Part shown: positions 54,790 to 64,000 of the stretch, piece after piece
Numbering within the stretch: position 1 is the stretch's first letter
Layout: every line of letters starts with the position of its first letter
Source of the DNA: Schistocerca nitens
Taxonomy: Eukaryota > Arthropoda > Insecta > Orthoptera > Acrididae
Reading direction: 5' to 3'
Assembly: GCF_023898315.1 (NCBI RefSeq)
Contig: NC_064614.1
Coordinates: 381,609,348-381,673,347 of the forward strand
Length of the DNA: 64,000 nucleotides
The notes under the pieces: model-generated
Databases searched by the model: none
Told to the model about the DNA's origin: nothing
Seen by the model: only the letters and a program-made list of their open reading frames with translations
Program-made: the position numbers and the translations under genes

Positions 54790-54935
54790 GGTCTCACCAG
54801 GATTCGAATCCGGACCCATCTCGGATGAATCATCAGAAGTCAATCGCTTCAACATCTGCTCCCATACTCTGCAAACCACGAGGAGGTGCATGGCAGAGAG
54901 AATGGCCTAGGCCACTGCGCCATAAGGCGCCATTT
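54790..54935 (-). repeat. tRNA-like sequence with A and B boxes, probably a split SINE
   Basis: Minus strand: A-box-like tggcgcagtggcctagg (about 54927-54911) and B-box-like ggattcgaatcctgg (about 54815-54801). The distance of about 95 nt is too long for a tRNA gene. The sequence between includes 'catgcacctcctcgtggttt', similar to LINE 3' end sequence. Read as a tRNA-derived repeat with an insertion. Confidence 0.4.
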
Positions 54936-55162
54936 GTTTAATCGCAAGAAAGTTGATGCTGAAGAAGATGAGATTTATTTCTCATTCTAAAAATATTTCA
55001 CTTAAAATAGAAATGAAACAACACCATGATTATACAAGTGACCTAGTTTCATGTTACGGCATGTCGCCCATCAGTACGGCATAATTTCTAAATTCAAGGA
55101 GAAATTAAATATCACCAACAAGTGGTTCCACACCTTTATTCGTCCATTTTCTCCCAATGAAA

Positions 55163-56588
55163 TACACTCCTGGAAATTGAAATAAGAACACCGTGAATTC
55201 ATTGTCCCAGGAAGGGGAAACTTTATTGACACATTCCTGGGGTCAGATACATCACATGATCACACTGACAGAACCACAGGCACATAGACACAGGCAACAG
55301 AGCATGCACAATGTCGGCACTAGTACAGTGTATATCCACCTTTCGCAGCAATGCAGGCTGCTATTCTCCCATGGAGACGATCGTAGACATGCTGGATGTA
55401 GTCCTGTGGAACGGCTTGCCATGCCATTTCCACCTGGCGCCTCAGTTGGACCAGCGTTCGTGCTGGACGTGCAGACCGCGTGAGACGACGCTTCATCCAG
55501 TCCCAAACATGCTCAATGGGGGACAGATCCGGAGATCTTGCTGGCCAGGGTAGTTGACTTACACCTTCTAGAGCACGTTGGGTGGCACGGGATACATGCG
55601 GACGTGCATTGTCCTGTTGGAACAGCAAGTTCCCTTGCCGGTCTAGGAATAGTAGAACGATGGGTTCGATGACGGTTTGGATGTACCGTGCACTATTCAG
55701 TGTCCCCTCGACGATCACCAGTGGTGTACGGCCAGTGTAGGAGATCGCTCCGCACACCATGATGCCGGGTGTTGGCCCTGTGTGCCTCGGTCGTATGCAG
55801 TCCTGATTGTGGCGCTCACCTGCACGGCGCCAAACACGCATACGACCATCATCGGCACCAAGGCAGAAGCGACTCTCATCGCTGAAGACGACACGTCTCC
55901 ATTCGTCCCTCCATTCACGCCTGTCGCGACACCACTGGAGGCCGGCTGCACGATGTTGGGGCGTGAGCGGAAGACGGCCTAACGGTGTGCGGGACCGTAG
56001 CCCAGCTTCATGGAGACGGTTGCGAATGGTCCTCGCCGATACCCCAGGAGCAACAGTGTCCCTAATTTGCTGGGAAGTGGCGGTGCGGTCCCCTACGGCA
56101 CTGCGTAGGATCCTACGGTCTTGGCGTGCATCCGTGCGTCGCTGCGGTCCGGTCCCAGGTCGACGGGCACGTGCACCTTCCGCCGACCACTGGCGACAAC
56201 ATCGATGTACTGTGGAGACCTCACGCCCCACGTGTTGAGCAATTCGGCGGTACGTCCACCCGGCCTCCCGCATGCCCACTATACGCCCTCGCTCAAAGTC
56301 CGTCAACTGCACATACGGTTCACGTCCACGCTGTCGCGGCATGCTAGCAGTGTTAAAGACTGCGATGGAGCTCCGTATGCCACGGCAAACTGGCTGACAC
56401 TGACGGCGGCGGTGCACAAATGCTGCGCAGCTAGCGCCATTCGACGGCCAACACCGCGGTTCCTGGTGTGTCTGCTGTGCCGTGCGTGTGATGATTGCTT
56501 GTACAGCCCTCTCGCAGTGTCCGGAGCAAGTATGGTGGGTCTGACACACCGGTGTCAATGTGTTCTTTTTTCCATTTCCAGGAGTGTA
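55163..56588 (-). mobile_element. complete Tc1-like element with open transposase
   Basis: TA at 55163-55164 and 56587-56588. Tips: left 'cactcctggaaattgaaata', right reverse complement 'cactcctggaaatggaaaaa', about 27 bp with few mismatches. About 1.43 kb with one uninterrupted transposase gene. Best preserved transposon in the window. Confidence 0.93.
55320..56342 (-). CDS. Tc1-like transposase, uninterrupted
   Basis: 340 residues, the usual Tc1 length. The start at 56342 (MPRQRGREPYVQL) is chosen because it precedes the first HTH. The frame is open 72 codons further upstream, but that part (terminal region) has no family similarity. HTH 1: LTDFERGRIVGMREAGWTYR..IAQHVG (residues 13-39); GRPR-like linker ARRPGTGPQRR (59-69); HTH 2: TSQQIRDTVAPGVSARTIRN (89-108). 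Catalytic: VFSDESRF (D155), FQQDNARPH (D244), SPDLSPIEHVW (E277), with 32 residues between D244 and E277, a spacing I recall for Tcb1-like insect relatives. It excises and inserts the element at TA. No stop or missing key residue is visible, so it may be functional or recently so. GC-rich relative to surroundings. Confidence 0.93.
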   Translation of the reverse strand: MPRQRGREPYVQLTDFERGRIVGMREAGWTYRRIAQHVGREVSTVHRCCRQWSAEGARARRPGTGPQRRTDARQDRRILRSAVGDRTATSQQIRDTVAPGVSARTIRNRLHEAGLRSRTPLGRLPLTPQHRAAGLQWCRDRREWRDEWRRVVFSDESRFCLGADDGRMRVWRRAGERHNQDCIRPRHTGPTPGIMVCGAISYTGRTPLVIVEGTLNSARYIQTVIEPIVLLFLDRQGNLLFQQDNARPHVSRATQRALEGVSQLPWPARSPDLSPIEHVWDWMKRRLTRSARPARTLVQLRRQVEMAWQAVPQDYIQHVYDRLHGRIAACIAAKGGYTLY

Positions 56589-57690
56589 TAATAAGTAATT
56601 GATGCCAAATTTGGTCGCGCTGGTATATTCAGTTGAGTTATAATTTTAGATGTTCAGTACATTCTTAGTATGAACTGTTTAGGGAAATTTCAGAAATTGA
56701 GGACATTAGTTGTCCTGAATCACTTTTAAAGGAACTGAGGACCGTCTTCAGAAAATAAGAATGTCTGGTCACCATTGTTTCCTAATTACAAATATAACAG
56801 GAGATCTGCATTGTTGTGCCGTTGGACGCTGTTGTTGTTGTTGGTGGTGGTAGTGGTGGAGGGAGGGAGATCTCAGGGAGCACGTTGATATACAAAAAGA
56901 AAGGGCGTCATTTTTCATTTCTCGCCTAGAGCGGCAAAACACCTAGCAATGTCCCTGCTAGCACCTTAACAGCTTCCATAAAAACGTACAGCTCACTCTA
57001 GCAGTAAAAAACAATGGAGCGATTCCTTTCATGGAGTAGAAGTGTATACAACATATAGCGGCAAACTATGACTTTAAGTGTACAGGAAACAGATGCACAC
57101 TAAAAGACACCTGGATGCGGGGTCGCACCACTATCCAGAGCAAAGGAACGTTGTGCTACGTACACTGGCAGCCTGAGCTCACCAAATTACCAAACAATAA
57201 AAAACTTCCGGAGAACATTCCATGTGAATGGATACAGCAACAAGAGCATACAACGAGCTATGAGATACAATGAAGATAAAGCAGGTAAAGGAACAGAAGA
57301 ACGCCCTCCTGCTCCACGCTTACCTAATGTGAAGGCTTCAGCACATGTGTAGGCAAGGTGCTGCATCGCAGAGGAATTAGATCTGTATTCTAGAGCGAGA
57401 GCGCCCAGGTCGTTTGTAAGAACGAGGGGGGGGGGGGAGGGGGGGGGAATGAATTATTTTTAGTATTCTGGAAGACGAGTGGCTACTTGTAAGTAGCCAT
57501 AAGAAAGTTTCAGCTTCGACCCTGTTAAAAACCTGTGTAATACCTACTTTTAAATCATTTTATTGAAAGAGAAACGCCTGACTGTACTACAGCTATTTCT
57601 TCCTTTCTCTGAGAGCCAGGGAGGGGAGGAGAGGCGGCTGCCCCCCTCCCCCTTTGTTCCCGGGTATGCTCCAATGCAGTCCGAGGCCTA
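56589..57690. other. no recognised gene; G-rich tract
   Basis: Spacer without supported genes. Contains (GTTGTT)-type sequence near 56830 and a run of 12 G plus 9 G at 57427-57449 ('gggggggggggga' then G9). Confidence 0.4.
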
Positions 57691-57714
57691 TTGAGGCCCA
57701 CGAGATATTCCGTA

Positions 57715-57945
57715 GATACTCTCTGCACTGTAGGCGTCGATGAACTTCTATGTGAATGCGGCGAAATCTATGTTGGTGAAGCCAGGACCCGATTAGCACT
57801 CACGTGTCGGAGCAAATCAGCTACAGCTGAACACCATCAAGGACTGTTCAAAAAGATTTCGGGCTTGCAACCGGTCGTCGTAAACTTTATTGCACGATAT
57901 TTCGGCTGGACAACTGCCAGCCATCTTCAGGTGATCCGAACGAGG
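57715..57945 (+). mobile_element. Penelope-like element family B fragment
   Basis: Frame 57691-57987: VDELLCECGEIYVGEARTRL gives the CxC and YVG parts of a GIY-YIG domain, then SATAEHHQ. Directly after comes the family B terminal repeat (57844-57928, 'tttcgggcttgcaaccggtc', ending 'catcttcag') in the same orientation as 14505-14588. The catalytic Glu region is missing because the domain is cut at the repeat. Confidence 0.7.
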
Positions 57946-58189
57946 ACTGACGAAGACGTTCTCCGCTCCAGAAGCAGAGAAAAATAAAAGCTGTCGAAAT
58001 AATTAAACGCCCTGTTAACATGAGCAGAGAGGATGGCTGAAAGTCTACGACGGCCTTGCTGCCAGTAATCACAGTCCATAGGGCCGCCTGTGTTCGCCAG
58101 TTAGCAGCTCTACATGACGTGGGTTCAACAGTACAAGTAAGTGACAGCAAGGGAATTGCCGTGCGACGTCAACGTCTTGCTGCAGGAAA

Positions 58190-59125
58190 ACACACCTGGG
58201 TACATGCTTCCTATTCGCTATTGCCAGTGCAGCACAAACAATTGCCTACGTTACAGCCACCCCTCCATAGCAATCTTTACAGCCACATGCTCCTCAAACC
58301 ATTGGAGCACGATTCTGGCCTTGTGACATGGGCGATTATTATGTTGGAAGATGCAGTTACTGTTGAGGAAGGCATCAGGCGTAAGACGTTACGGGTGGTC
58401 TCTAATAATGTTCACGTAATTCGCAGCTGTCATGGTGCCTTCGATTACTACTGTAAGTCCCGTGGAAGCCCAGGTGAATCTCCCCATAACATGATACTAC
58501 ACCCACGGCCTGCGTCCGCGGCGCGCTGCATATTTCGAGCAGCTGTTCACATAGATGGCGGTATATCTGGGCACAACTATCGATCTGGTTTAAAAATAAC
58601 AAAAGATGGTATTCATCCGACCATGTGATACGATTCCATTGATCTGATGTTCAATCGCTAAGATCCTGTGCCAAATGTAGTCATAACTGACGATGTTGTT
58701 GGGTCAACGCGGGGACTCATAGGGGCCCTCTGCTGCAGAACACCATGTTCAACACTGTGCGCATGTGACAGTACTGTACTCTGTCGTCAGATCTGCCACA
58801 GATCGCCGCCTATCCTGATTTAGAGAGCGGGTAAGCCTCCGATCTCTATGTTCTGTGATGAGGTATGGACGTCCATCATGCCACCTACTCGTGGTTTCAG
58901 CGTTTTTCAACCACTTTCTACAGACGCTTACGACAGTAGCACGCGAGTAGTCGACCAGCTGCACCGTTTCCGAGGTGCTCGCTCTCAGGCACTGGGCCAC
59001 AAGAATGTAGCTTTTGTCAGAGTCGTAAAAGACGGTGGATTTCCACATTTGCTCCACTTATCGACCCTAGAAGGATTCTCCATTCGTCGCAGTGGTCATA
59101 ACGTTTTGGCCCATCAGTGTAATTG
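58190..59125 (-). pseudogene. Tc1-like transposase and terminal end (decayed)
   Basis: The tip at about 59122 on the minus strand reads 'tacactgatgggccaaaacg', like a widespread insect Tc1 tip. Frame 58749-59057: SETVQLVDYSRATVVSVCRK, RPYLITEHRDRRLTRSLNQD, RRRSVADLTTEY (HTH domains). Later pieces: CSIMLWGD, FQHNNRPCHKARIVLQWFEE, where the family has Q.DNAP.H (second Asp to Asn). The right-hand end (third residue and second tip) is not found. Inactive. Confidence 0.65.
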
Positions 59126-59887
59126 CGCCTGTCTGCAACTTAGCGTGTTATATTTACGTTAAGGAGAAGTTTCTTTTCCTACGTTATTGATATTTCTACG
59201 TAATTGTCATACCGTGACATGGAACGATGTAGCCAGCTAATCCACATAGAGACCCGTTTGAATTAAGATTAGTACAGCCCAGTTCACTCAGGGCTGTTCG
59301 CCTATCATACCTCAACTCTCTCTGGAAACTTTACATATGTGCTTTAAAGTTTAACCTTTCAGATAAGCCGGCGTTCCACAGATTGTCTCAGTGTTAGATT
59401 TGCAGTTACGCACAACGTAGAACAGGCTTAACCAACGTTTAATATTGTGTCTCAGGCCCAAGGCAAGATTAATCAACATGAAGTATTGTTACGCACAAAA
59501 AACTTATTTTAAACGTGTAGTTCTACCCGCTACTTTGATAACATCTCTTGTGACGTTTAAGAATGCCTAGTAACAAATCACGTGAGAATAAAAAAATAAG
59601 TGACCTATAGTTCAATTCACTACTTAAGAACTCCAGATATTGTGGAATTCGCGTTGCGTAAAAGAAAAAGATTAATCTACATATATGAGTTACCGTACGG
59701 GTTGTTTTCCCCCTTATTTATAACATACACTACAATCTCAAAAACATTTACTTACCATGCAGATATTGCTCTGAGTCCTCACTCATGATAAGACCATCGA
59801 GAATTGAGCAATGCTCACCCGTAACGCACTATTATCCAGCTTTTCGAGGAGAATATCTGCTTTTGTAAAATCACCAACAGTTTTATT
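59126..59887. other. no recognised gene
   Basis: No supported frame, tip repeat or motif. Confidence 0.45.
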
Positions 59888-59897
59888 TACGGAATAG

Positions 59898-60076
59898 TTC
59901 AAAATGGTTCAAAAATGAGCACCATGGGACTTAACTTTTGAGGTCATCAGTCCCCTAGAACGTAGAACTACTTAAACCTAACTAACCTAACGATATCACA
60001 CACATCCATGCCCGAGGCAGGATTCGAACCTGCGACCGTAGCGGTTGCCCGGTTCCAGACTGTAGCCCCGGCCGGC
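59898..60076 (-). mobile_element. tRNA-derived SINE, family 1 copy 2
   Basis: Minus-oriented copy (starts 'gccggccggggctacagtct' from 60076, B box ggttcgaatcc near 60032-60022, ends 'ttttgaaccattttgaa'). Flanked by a 10-bp target duplication TACGGAATAG (59888-59897 and 60077-60086). The A-box region is altered relative to copy 1. Confidence 0.92.
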
Positions 60077-60086
60077 TACGGAATAG

Positions 60087-61041
60087 TCTTTAAGCTCTAT
60101 TTAAGATTTCAACAACCAATGATTGTTTCTTTTGAGAAGCAGCAGCATTTTCTCCTTGGTGAACAGAGTGCTACTTTAAGGTGCTTCTAGGCGTTATCTT
60201 TCTTTTCCTTCCCAAACTGACAGTTACAAAACCTATAGCACACTGTTTTTGAATTTGTAGCGCGTACGCCCCGACAAGCATGTTGTTGAGTCGATAACGT
60301 GCATTCATGGCCGCGCGACCCCTATCAGAGGACAACAAATAGAACCCGAACAACATACTTAAGAGTAGATCGTAGATGTAGAACCATGATTAACTATTCG
60401 CATACTTCAGAAAGACTGAACGCAATGACTGATGAGAGCAGCTGAACTGATAGAAATCAAGTGACACTGAGCGGCATTATTTGCTTTCTGGTCACTGATA
60501 AAATTAGCCGGCAGACAGTACGTTTAATGTGACGACATCTGCACTGAAATGTGGTGTATCTGTACACCACACACAGAACTTGCTACGGGGCCTAAGCTGT
60601 CAGAGATCCCGCAGCCTCGATCTCTCTATGGCGGAGAATTAACGGTTAGCAATTTTGAATCGAAAAGAAGGTGGGCCTATTATTTAGGATTACATGGAAG
60701 TGCAGTATCTATAAAACACTAGAAAAAGGAGAGCATTGACATGAAGATGTGCTCTCAGAACGTTTGAACAATAAATTCAACATAATTCTATTTTGTTAAA
60801 TCATACATAACTTTTTACAAATTGGCGTAAGAGTTTTATTTATATGTTCTGTTCCGCTATGGTCGATTGTCCGGCTTCTCATTGTTCACAATAAAGAAGT
60901 ATGGAAAATGTGTGCATGGAAGTTCGTCTAAGCGTGCGTGCTGCTATTTTTTAGTATCACATCAACAAAAATATCTACGTGCCAGTCCTCATGTAAAGAA
61001 TTTTAAATAAGATTTGTTAAAATCTATGAGGGAGGGCTCAA
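60087..61041. other. no recognised gene
   Basis: Spacer without supported genes or repeats that I can name. Confidence 0.45.
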
Positions 61042-62336
61042 TACGCAATGCAACACATCTTTTTCTGAAAGTTGGTCAGTTTTGTTCACGGAACCAGTAC
61101 ACTATATTATTCCCCACTCTTCAGCTACAAAACCCTATTTTTCAACGCATTCCCCGTTCAATGCTACGGTATTATGCCACGTTATTGGGAGAGCCTGTAT
61201 GCTTGCACTGTACTACCCTACTGGTGGAGCAGCCAGCTTGTTGCTGCGTCAATCACCTCCTCATAATCCACGCACTGCTTCTCGCGGAGTTCATCCTTCA
61301 TTGGTCCAAAAAGATGGAAGTCGGAAGGTGCGAGATCGGGGCTGCAGAACAGTCCAATGAAGTTCTGAGAGATCCTCTCGGGTGAGCAGACTTTGGTGAG
61401 ATCTTACGTTGTCATTGAGAAGGAGAAGTTCATTTGCATTGTTTGTGTCGACGAACACGCTGAAGTCGTTTCCTCAGTTTCCTGAGGATAGCACAATACA
61501 CTTCAGAGTTTATCGTTGCACCATGAGAGTGGACATTAAGCAAAATAACCTCTTCAGAGTTCCAGAAGACCGTCATCATTATTTTACTGGATGAGGGTGC
61601 GGTTTTGAACTTTTTCTTCGGACGAGAGGTGATATGGCGCAACTCGATGGATTGCCGTTTTGTTTCCGGTTCGAAGCAAAGAACTCGTGTTTCATCGCCT
61701 GTGACGATGTTCGACAAAAAACTGTGACGATCAGCATCGTAACGCACACGCAATTCTGCACAGATGATCCTTCGTTCCTCTTTACAGCCTTCTGTTAAGC
61801 AATAAAGAACCCAGCGTGCGCACACACCCTGGAGTACCCCAACTGGTAGACAAATGTGTCAGCACTAACAACAGAGACGTCCAGTTGTGAAGCGAGGTGT
61901 TTGTGATCCGTCGATCACCTCGAATGAGAGTGTCCGCACATTCCAACATTGCAGGAGTCACAGCTGTGTGCGACCGGGCGACACGCTAGACATCAGACTA
62001 GTTTGTGCGACCTTGCTGCGCTGATGACAGATGCCTCGCCCAGCGTCTCACCGTGCTCTTGTTCACTGTCAGGTCTCCGTAGACATTCCGCAAGCGCCTA
62101 TGAATATCTGCGATGCTCTGGTTTTCTGCCAAAAGAAACTTAATGACAGCTCTTCGCTTGGAACGCAGCTCCTTTACAGACGCCATTTTGAAGGCTATTA
62201 CAGCACTGCCACCCGTCCGAACTTCATAAAACTATAGGGGCTGAAGCGGGAATATGGGAATATTCCGCGATGTTCCACAACAAATTCCGAATTTTTTCAA
62301 TCGGAATTGGCCCAGAAATATTTGTTGCATTACTTA
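61042..62336 (-). mobile_element. mariner-like element, full length but decayed
   Basis: Tips: TA at 61042 ('tacgcaatgcaacacatctt') and reverse complement from 62336 ('taagtaatgcaacaaatatt'), length about 1.3 kb, usual for mariner. The transposase lies on the minus strand. A family 1 SINE is inserted immediately to the right. Confidence 0.8.
61100..62186 (-). pseudogene. mariner-type transposase (decayed)
   Basis: Frame 61998-62186: MASVKELRSKRRAVIKFLLA, ENQSIADIHRRLRNVYGDLT, VRRWARHLSS (HTH_48). Frame 61430-61825: FLSNIVTGDETRVLCFEPET (catalytic TGDET, Asp 1), MMTVFWNSEEVILLNV, GATINSEVYCAILRKLRKRL. Then NDNVRSHQSLLTRED (Asp 2) and LAPSDFHLFGPMKDEL (third-Asp region SPDLAPSDF). All three catalytic Asp positions are still visible, but at least three frame changes separate them. 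Same family as 53.8 kb. Confidence 0.8.
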
Positions 62337-62341
62337 TCCAA

Positions 62342-62536
62342 GCCGGCCGGAGTGGCCGTGCGGTTCTAGGCGCTTCAGTCTGGATCCGCGTGACCGCTAC
62401 GGTCGCAGGTTCGAATCCTGCCTCGGGCATGGATGGATGTGACGTCCTTAGGTTAGTTAGGTTTAATTAGTTCTAAGTTCTAGGCGACTGATGACCTCAG
62501 AAGTTAAGTCGCATAGTGCTCAGAACCATTTGAACC
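62342..62536 (+). mobile_element. tRNA-derived SINE, family 1 copy 3
   Basis: Starts 'gccggccggagtggccgtgc', B box ggttcgaatcc (about 62408-62418), ends 'cagaaccatttgaacc'. Imperfect target duplication acttatccaa (62332-62341) and acttatcaa (62537-62545). The duplicated site overlaps the last bases of the mariner tip. Confidence 0.9.
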
Positions 62537-62545
62537 ACTTATCAA

Positions 62546-63592
62546 ATATCCCTCGTATTTATTTCTAGTAAATCAAATTTCTCCAGACAGAAAGAAATCT
62601 GAGTTTACCAAGGAAAGTTTCTATTATTCTTATTCAAATTATCATTAAAGAGCTAAAGGCAATCTAAGACAAAATAAATAAACAAATGAATAAAAATATC
62701 GGCGCACCACAAAGGAATTGTCCTAATGGGACGGGAATTGTCAGATGTCATGTATATGTGCAGACAAACAAATGCTTACAGTTTCAGCAAAATAGGATGA
62801 GTGATTCAAGAGAAAGATTTTCACAAAGTGAGCAAGTCAATAACATCTTGGTCCACCACTGAGCCTTACGGAAGCAATTATTCGGCTGGTCATCGGGACT
62901 AAATTCGAAGCAGGACTCATCACGGAATTACACATATTTCTCAGTCTTATAACAATATGCGATTTTAATCAGTGACAATAAAAAATAAACGTAATTACGT
63001 ATGAGATAAAAGGGAAAAAAACTGTGTTGTAGCGTCATAATCGTCTACTTGTAAGTCATGAATGAAATTCTACAGCTGATGGTAATTGAGTGTTTAAGGA
63101 GACCATATAGGAAAGCTCAGCAGTCTCCTATTCATCCCACAAAACAGAAGCAGTGGGTCCAAACTGCCTGCGTGTAGAATAAATTCTGTGTGTAAGTGTG
63201 CGTAAGTGTTCTAAGTGTTTATGTAGTGGGTGTTCGACAAGGGGATCATTAAACCTGTTAACCATGGATTTTGATGACTTAGACGTTTTTAGAGGAGCCT
63301 TTCCAGAGTACCTGGTTAACGGCTCTTCATGCAATGGACCCTAATTTCCGAGAAAATCGAAGGTGAATTTCGGGGTATACCTCGCATACCCGAAGCGTTA
63401 ATTCTGTGCCGACTGAGCGAGCCTAGTCCAGGGAATTAGTTTCACGCTACCTAGATGGCCGTCCGGTTCAAACATTCCTGGTGTTATTAATTTTTTTTAA
63501 ATCTCATCTTACAAAATACCATTAAATACTCGTAGCATACGCTATGCAAAATGATCCAAAAATATTCATTTTCGCGGTAGTAACTTCGTTAA
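62546..63592. other. no recognised gene
   Basis: No supported open frame. A weak tRNA-like B-box pattern at about 63463-63475 was not accepted. Confidence 0.4.
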
Positions 63593-64000
63593 TACACTAC
63601 TGGCCATTAAAATTGCTGCACCAAGAAGAAATGCAGATGATAAACGGGTATTAATTGGACAAATATATTATGCTAGAACTGACACGTGATTACATTTTGA
63701 CGCAGTTTGGGTGCATAGATCCTGAGAAATCAGTACCCAGAACAACCACCTCTGGCCGTAATAACGGCCTTGATACGCCTGGGCATTGAGTCAAACAGAG
63801 CTTAGATGGCGTGTACAGGTACAGCTGCCCATACGGCTTCAACACGATACCACAGTTCATCAAGAGTAGTGACTGGCGTATTGTGACGAGCCAGTTGCTC
63901 AGTCACCATTGACCAGACGCTTTCAATTGGTGAGAGATCTGGAGAATGTGCTGGCCAGGGCAGCAGTCGAACATTTTCTGTATCCAGAAAGGCCCGTACA
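63593..64000 (-). mobile_element. Tc1-like element, copy 2 (runs off the window)
   Basis: TA at 63593-63594, tip 'cactactggccattaaaatt', then about 85-90% identical by eye to 52128-52520. The minus-strand C-terminal coding part reads SPIESVWSMVTEQLARHN, so the catalytic Glu that is Val in copy 1 is retained here. A CAA to TAA stop interrupts it near 63803 (AI.ALFDSM). The N-terminal part lies beyond 64000. Confidence 0.88.

Noticed and set aside
55677..56591. Several plus-strand open frames over the intact Tc1 gene (55807-56238, 56121-56591)
   Set aside because: They are antisense shadows of the GC-rich transposase gene on the minus strand.
63390..63475. tRNA-like pattern 'gccgactgagcgag ... 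ggttcaaacattcc'
   Set aside because: The A box is poor and no body or target duplication is seen. Too weak to call a SINE.

Overview
The window is repeat-dense animal genomic DNA with no cellular gene that I can recognise. The tRNA-derived SINEs (a family starting near 'ggccggcc' with a B box 'ggttcgaatcc', plus two other tRNA-related families), Penelope-like elements with GIY-YIG endonucleases, CR1-like and jockey-like LINEs, Ty3/gypsy and copia elements and many Tc1/mariner transposons fit a large orthopteran genome. Schistocerca is my best guess from memory of its repeats, not from a search. I see no rRNA gene, functional tRNA gene, CRISPR array or bacterial operon.

Layout. 1-7.2 kb: a decayed plus-strand Ty3/gypsy element (gag-like, protease, RT, RNase H, integrase) split by a nearly complete CR1-like LINE (2.2-5.1 kb) and by a minus-strand LINE 3' end (5.2-5.6 kb). 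7.2-10 kb: a minus-strand Penelope-like element (PLE family A) ending in an inverted copy of its own 3' region. 10-10.3 kb: Tigger/pogo fragment. 10.9-12.7 kb: minus-strand copia gag to integrase. 13.1-14.2 kb: minus-strand gypsy integrase. 14.4-15.3 kb: LINE remnant carrying a small PLE (family B) with inverted repeats and a 13-bp target duplication. 15.4-18.7 kb: DUF4817-type transposase N-terminus, unrecognised ORFs, and a Tigger-like transposase. 19-25 kb: several LINE pieces, including a minus jockey-like copy meeting a plus CR1-like copy head to head. 25-27.35 kb: a PLE tail fused in frame to a gypsy integrase, joined directly to an LTR and primer-binding site. 28.9-31.5 kb: CR1-like LINE. 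31.8-33.7 kb: gypsy RT pieces and PLE. 36.6-38.2 kb: complete mariner-like element with DUF4817. 38.2-40.3 kb: PLE tail carrying a SINE, then a deleted gypsy element. 40.6-42.04 kb: GC-rich candidate LTR. 42.04-42.9 kb: long fold-back made from a mariner. 43-47.6 kb: SINEs, gag-like coiled coil, mariner remnant and an unidentified ORF. 48.3-50.7 kb: jockey-like LINE. 51-53.6 kb: Tc1 element nested inside a DUF4817 element. 53.8-64 kb: mariner and Tc1 elements, one with an uninterrupted transposase (55.2-56.6 kb), a PLE B fragment and SINEs.

The genes do not form a pathway. The useful reading is the order of nested insertions and which copies keep catalytic residues. The most notable structures are the 880-bp mariner fold-back, the two PLE arrangements with inverted repeats, the 477-codon integrase plus GIY-YIG open frame, and the intact Tc1-like transposase. 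I found no convincing wholly new biological system. All homology calls are by eye on translated motifs and no search was run.
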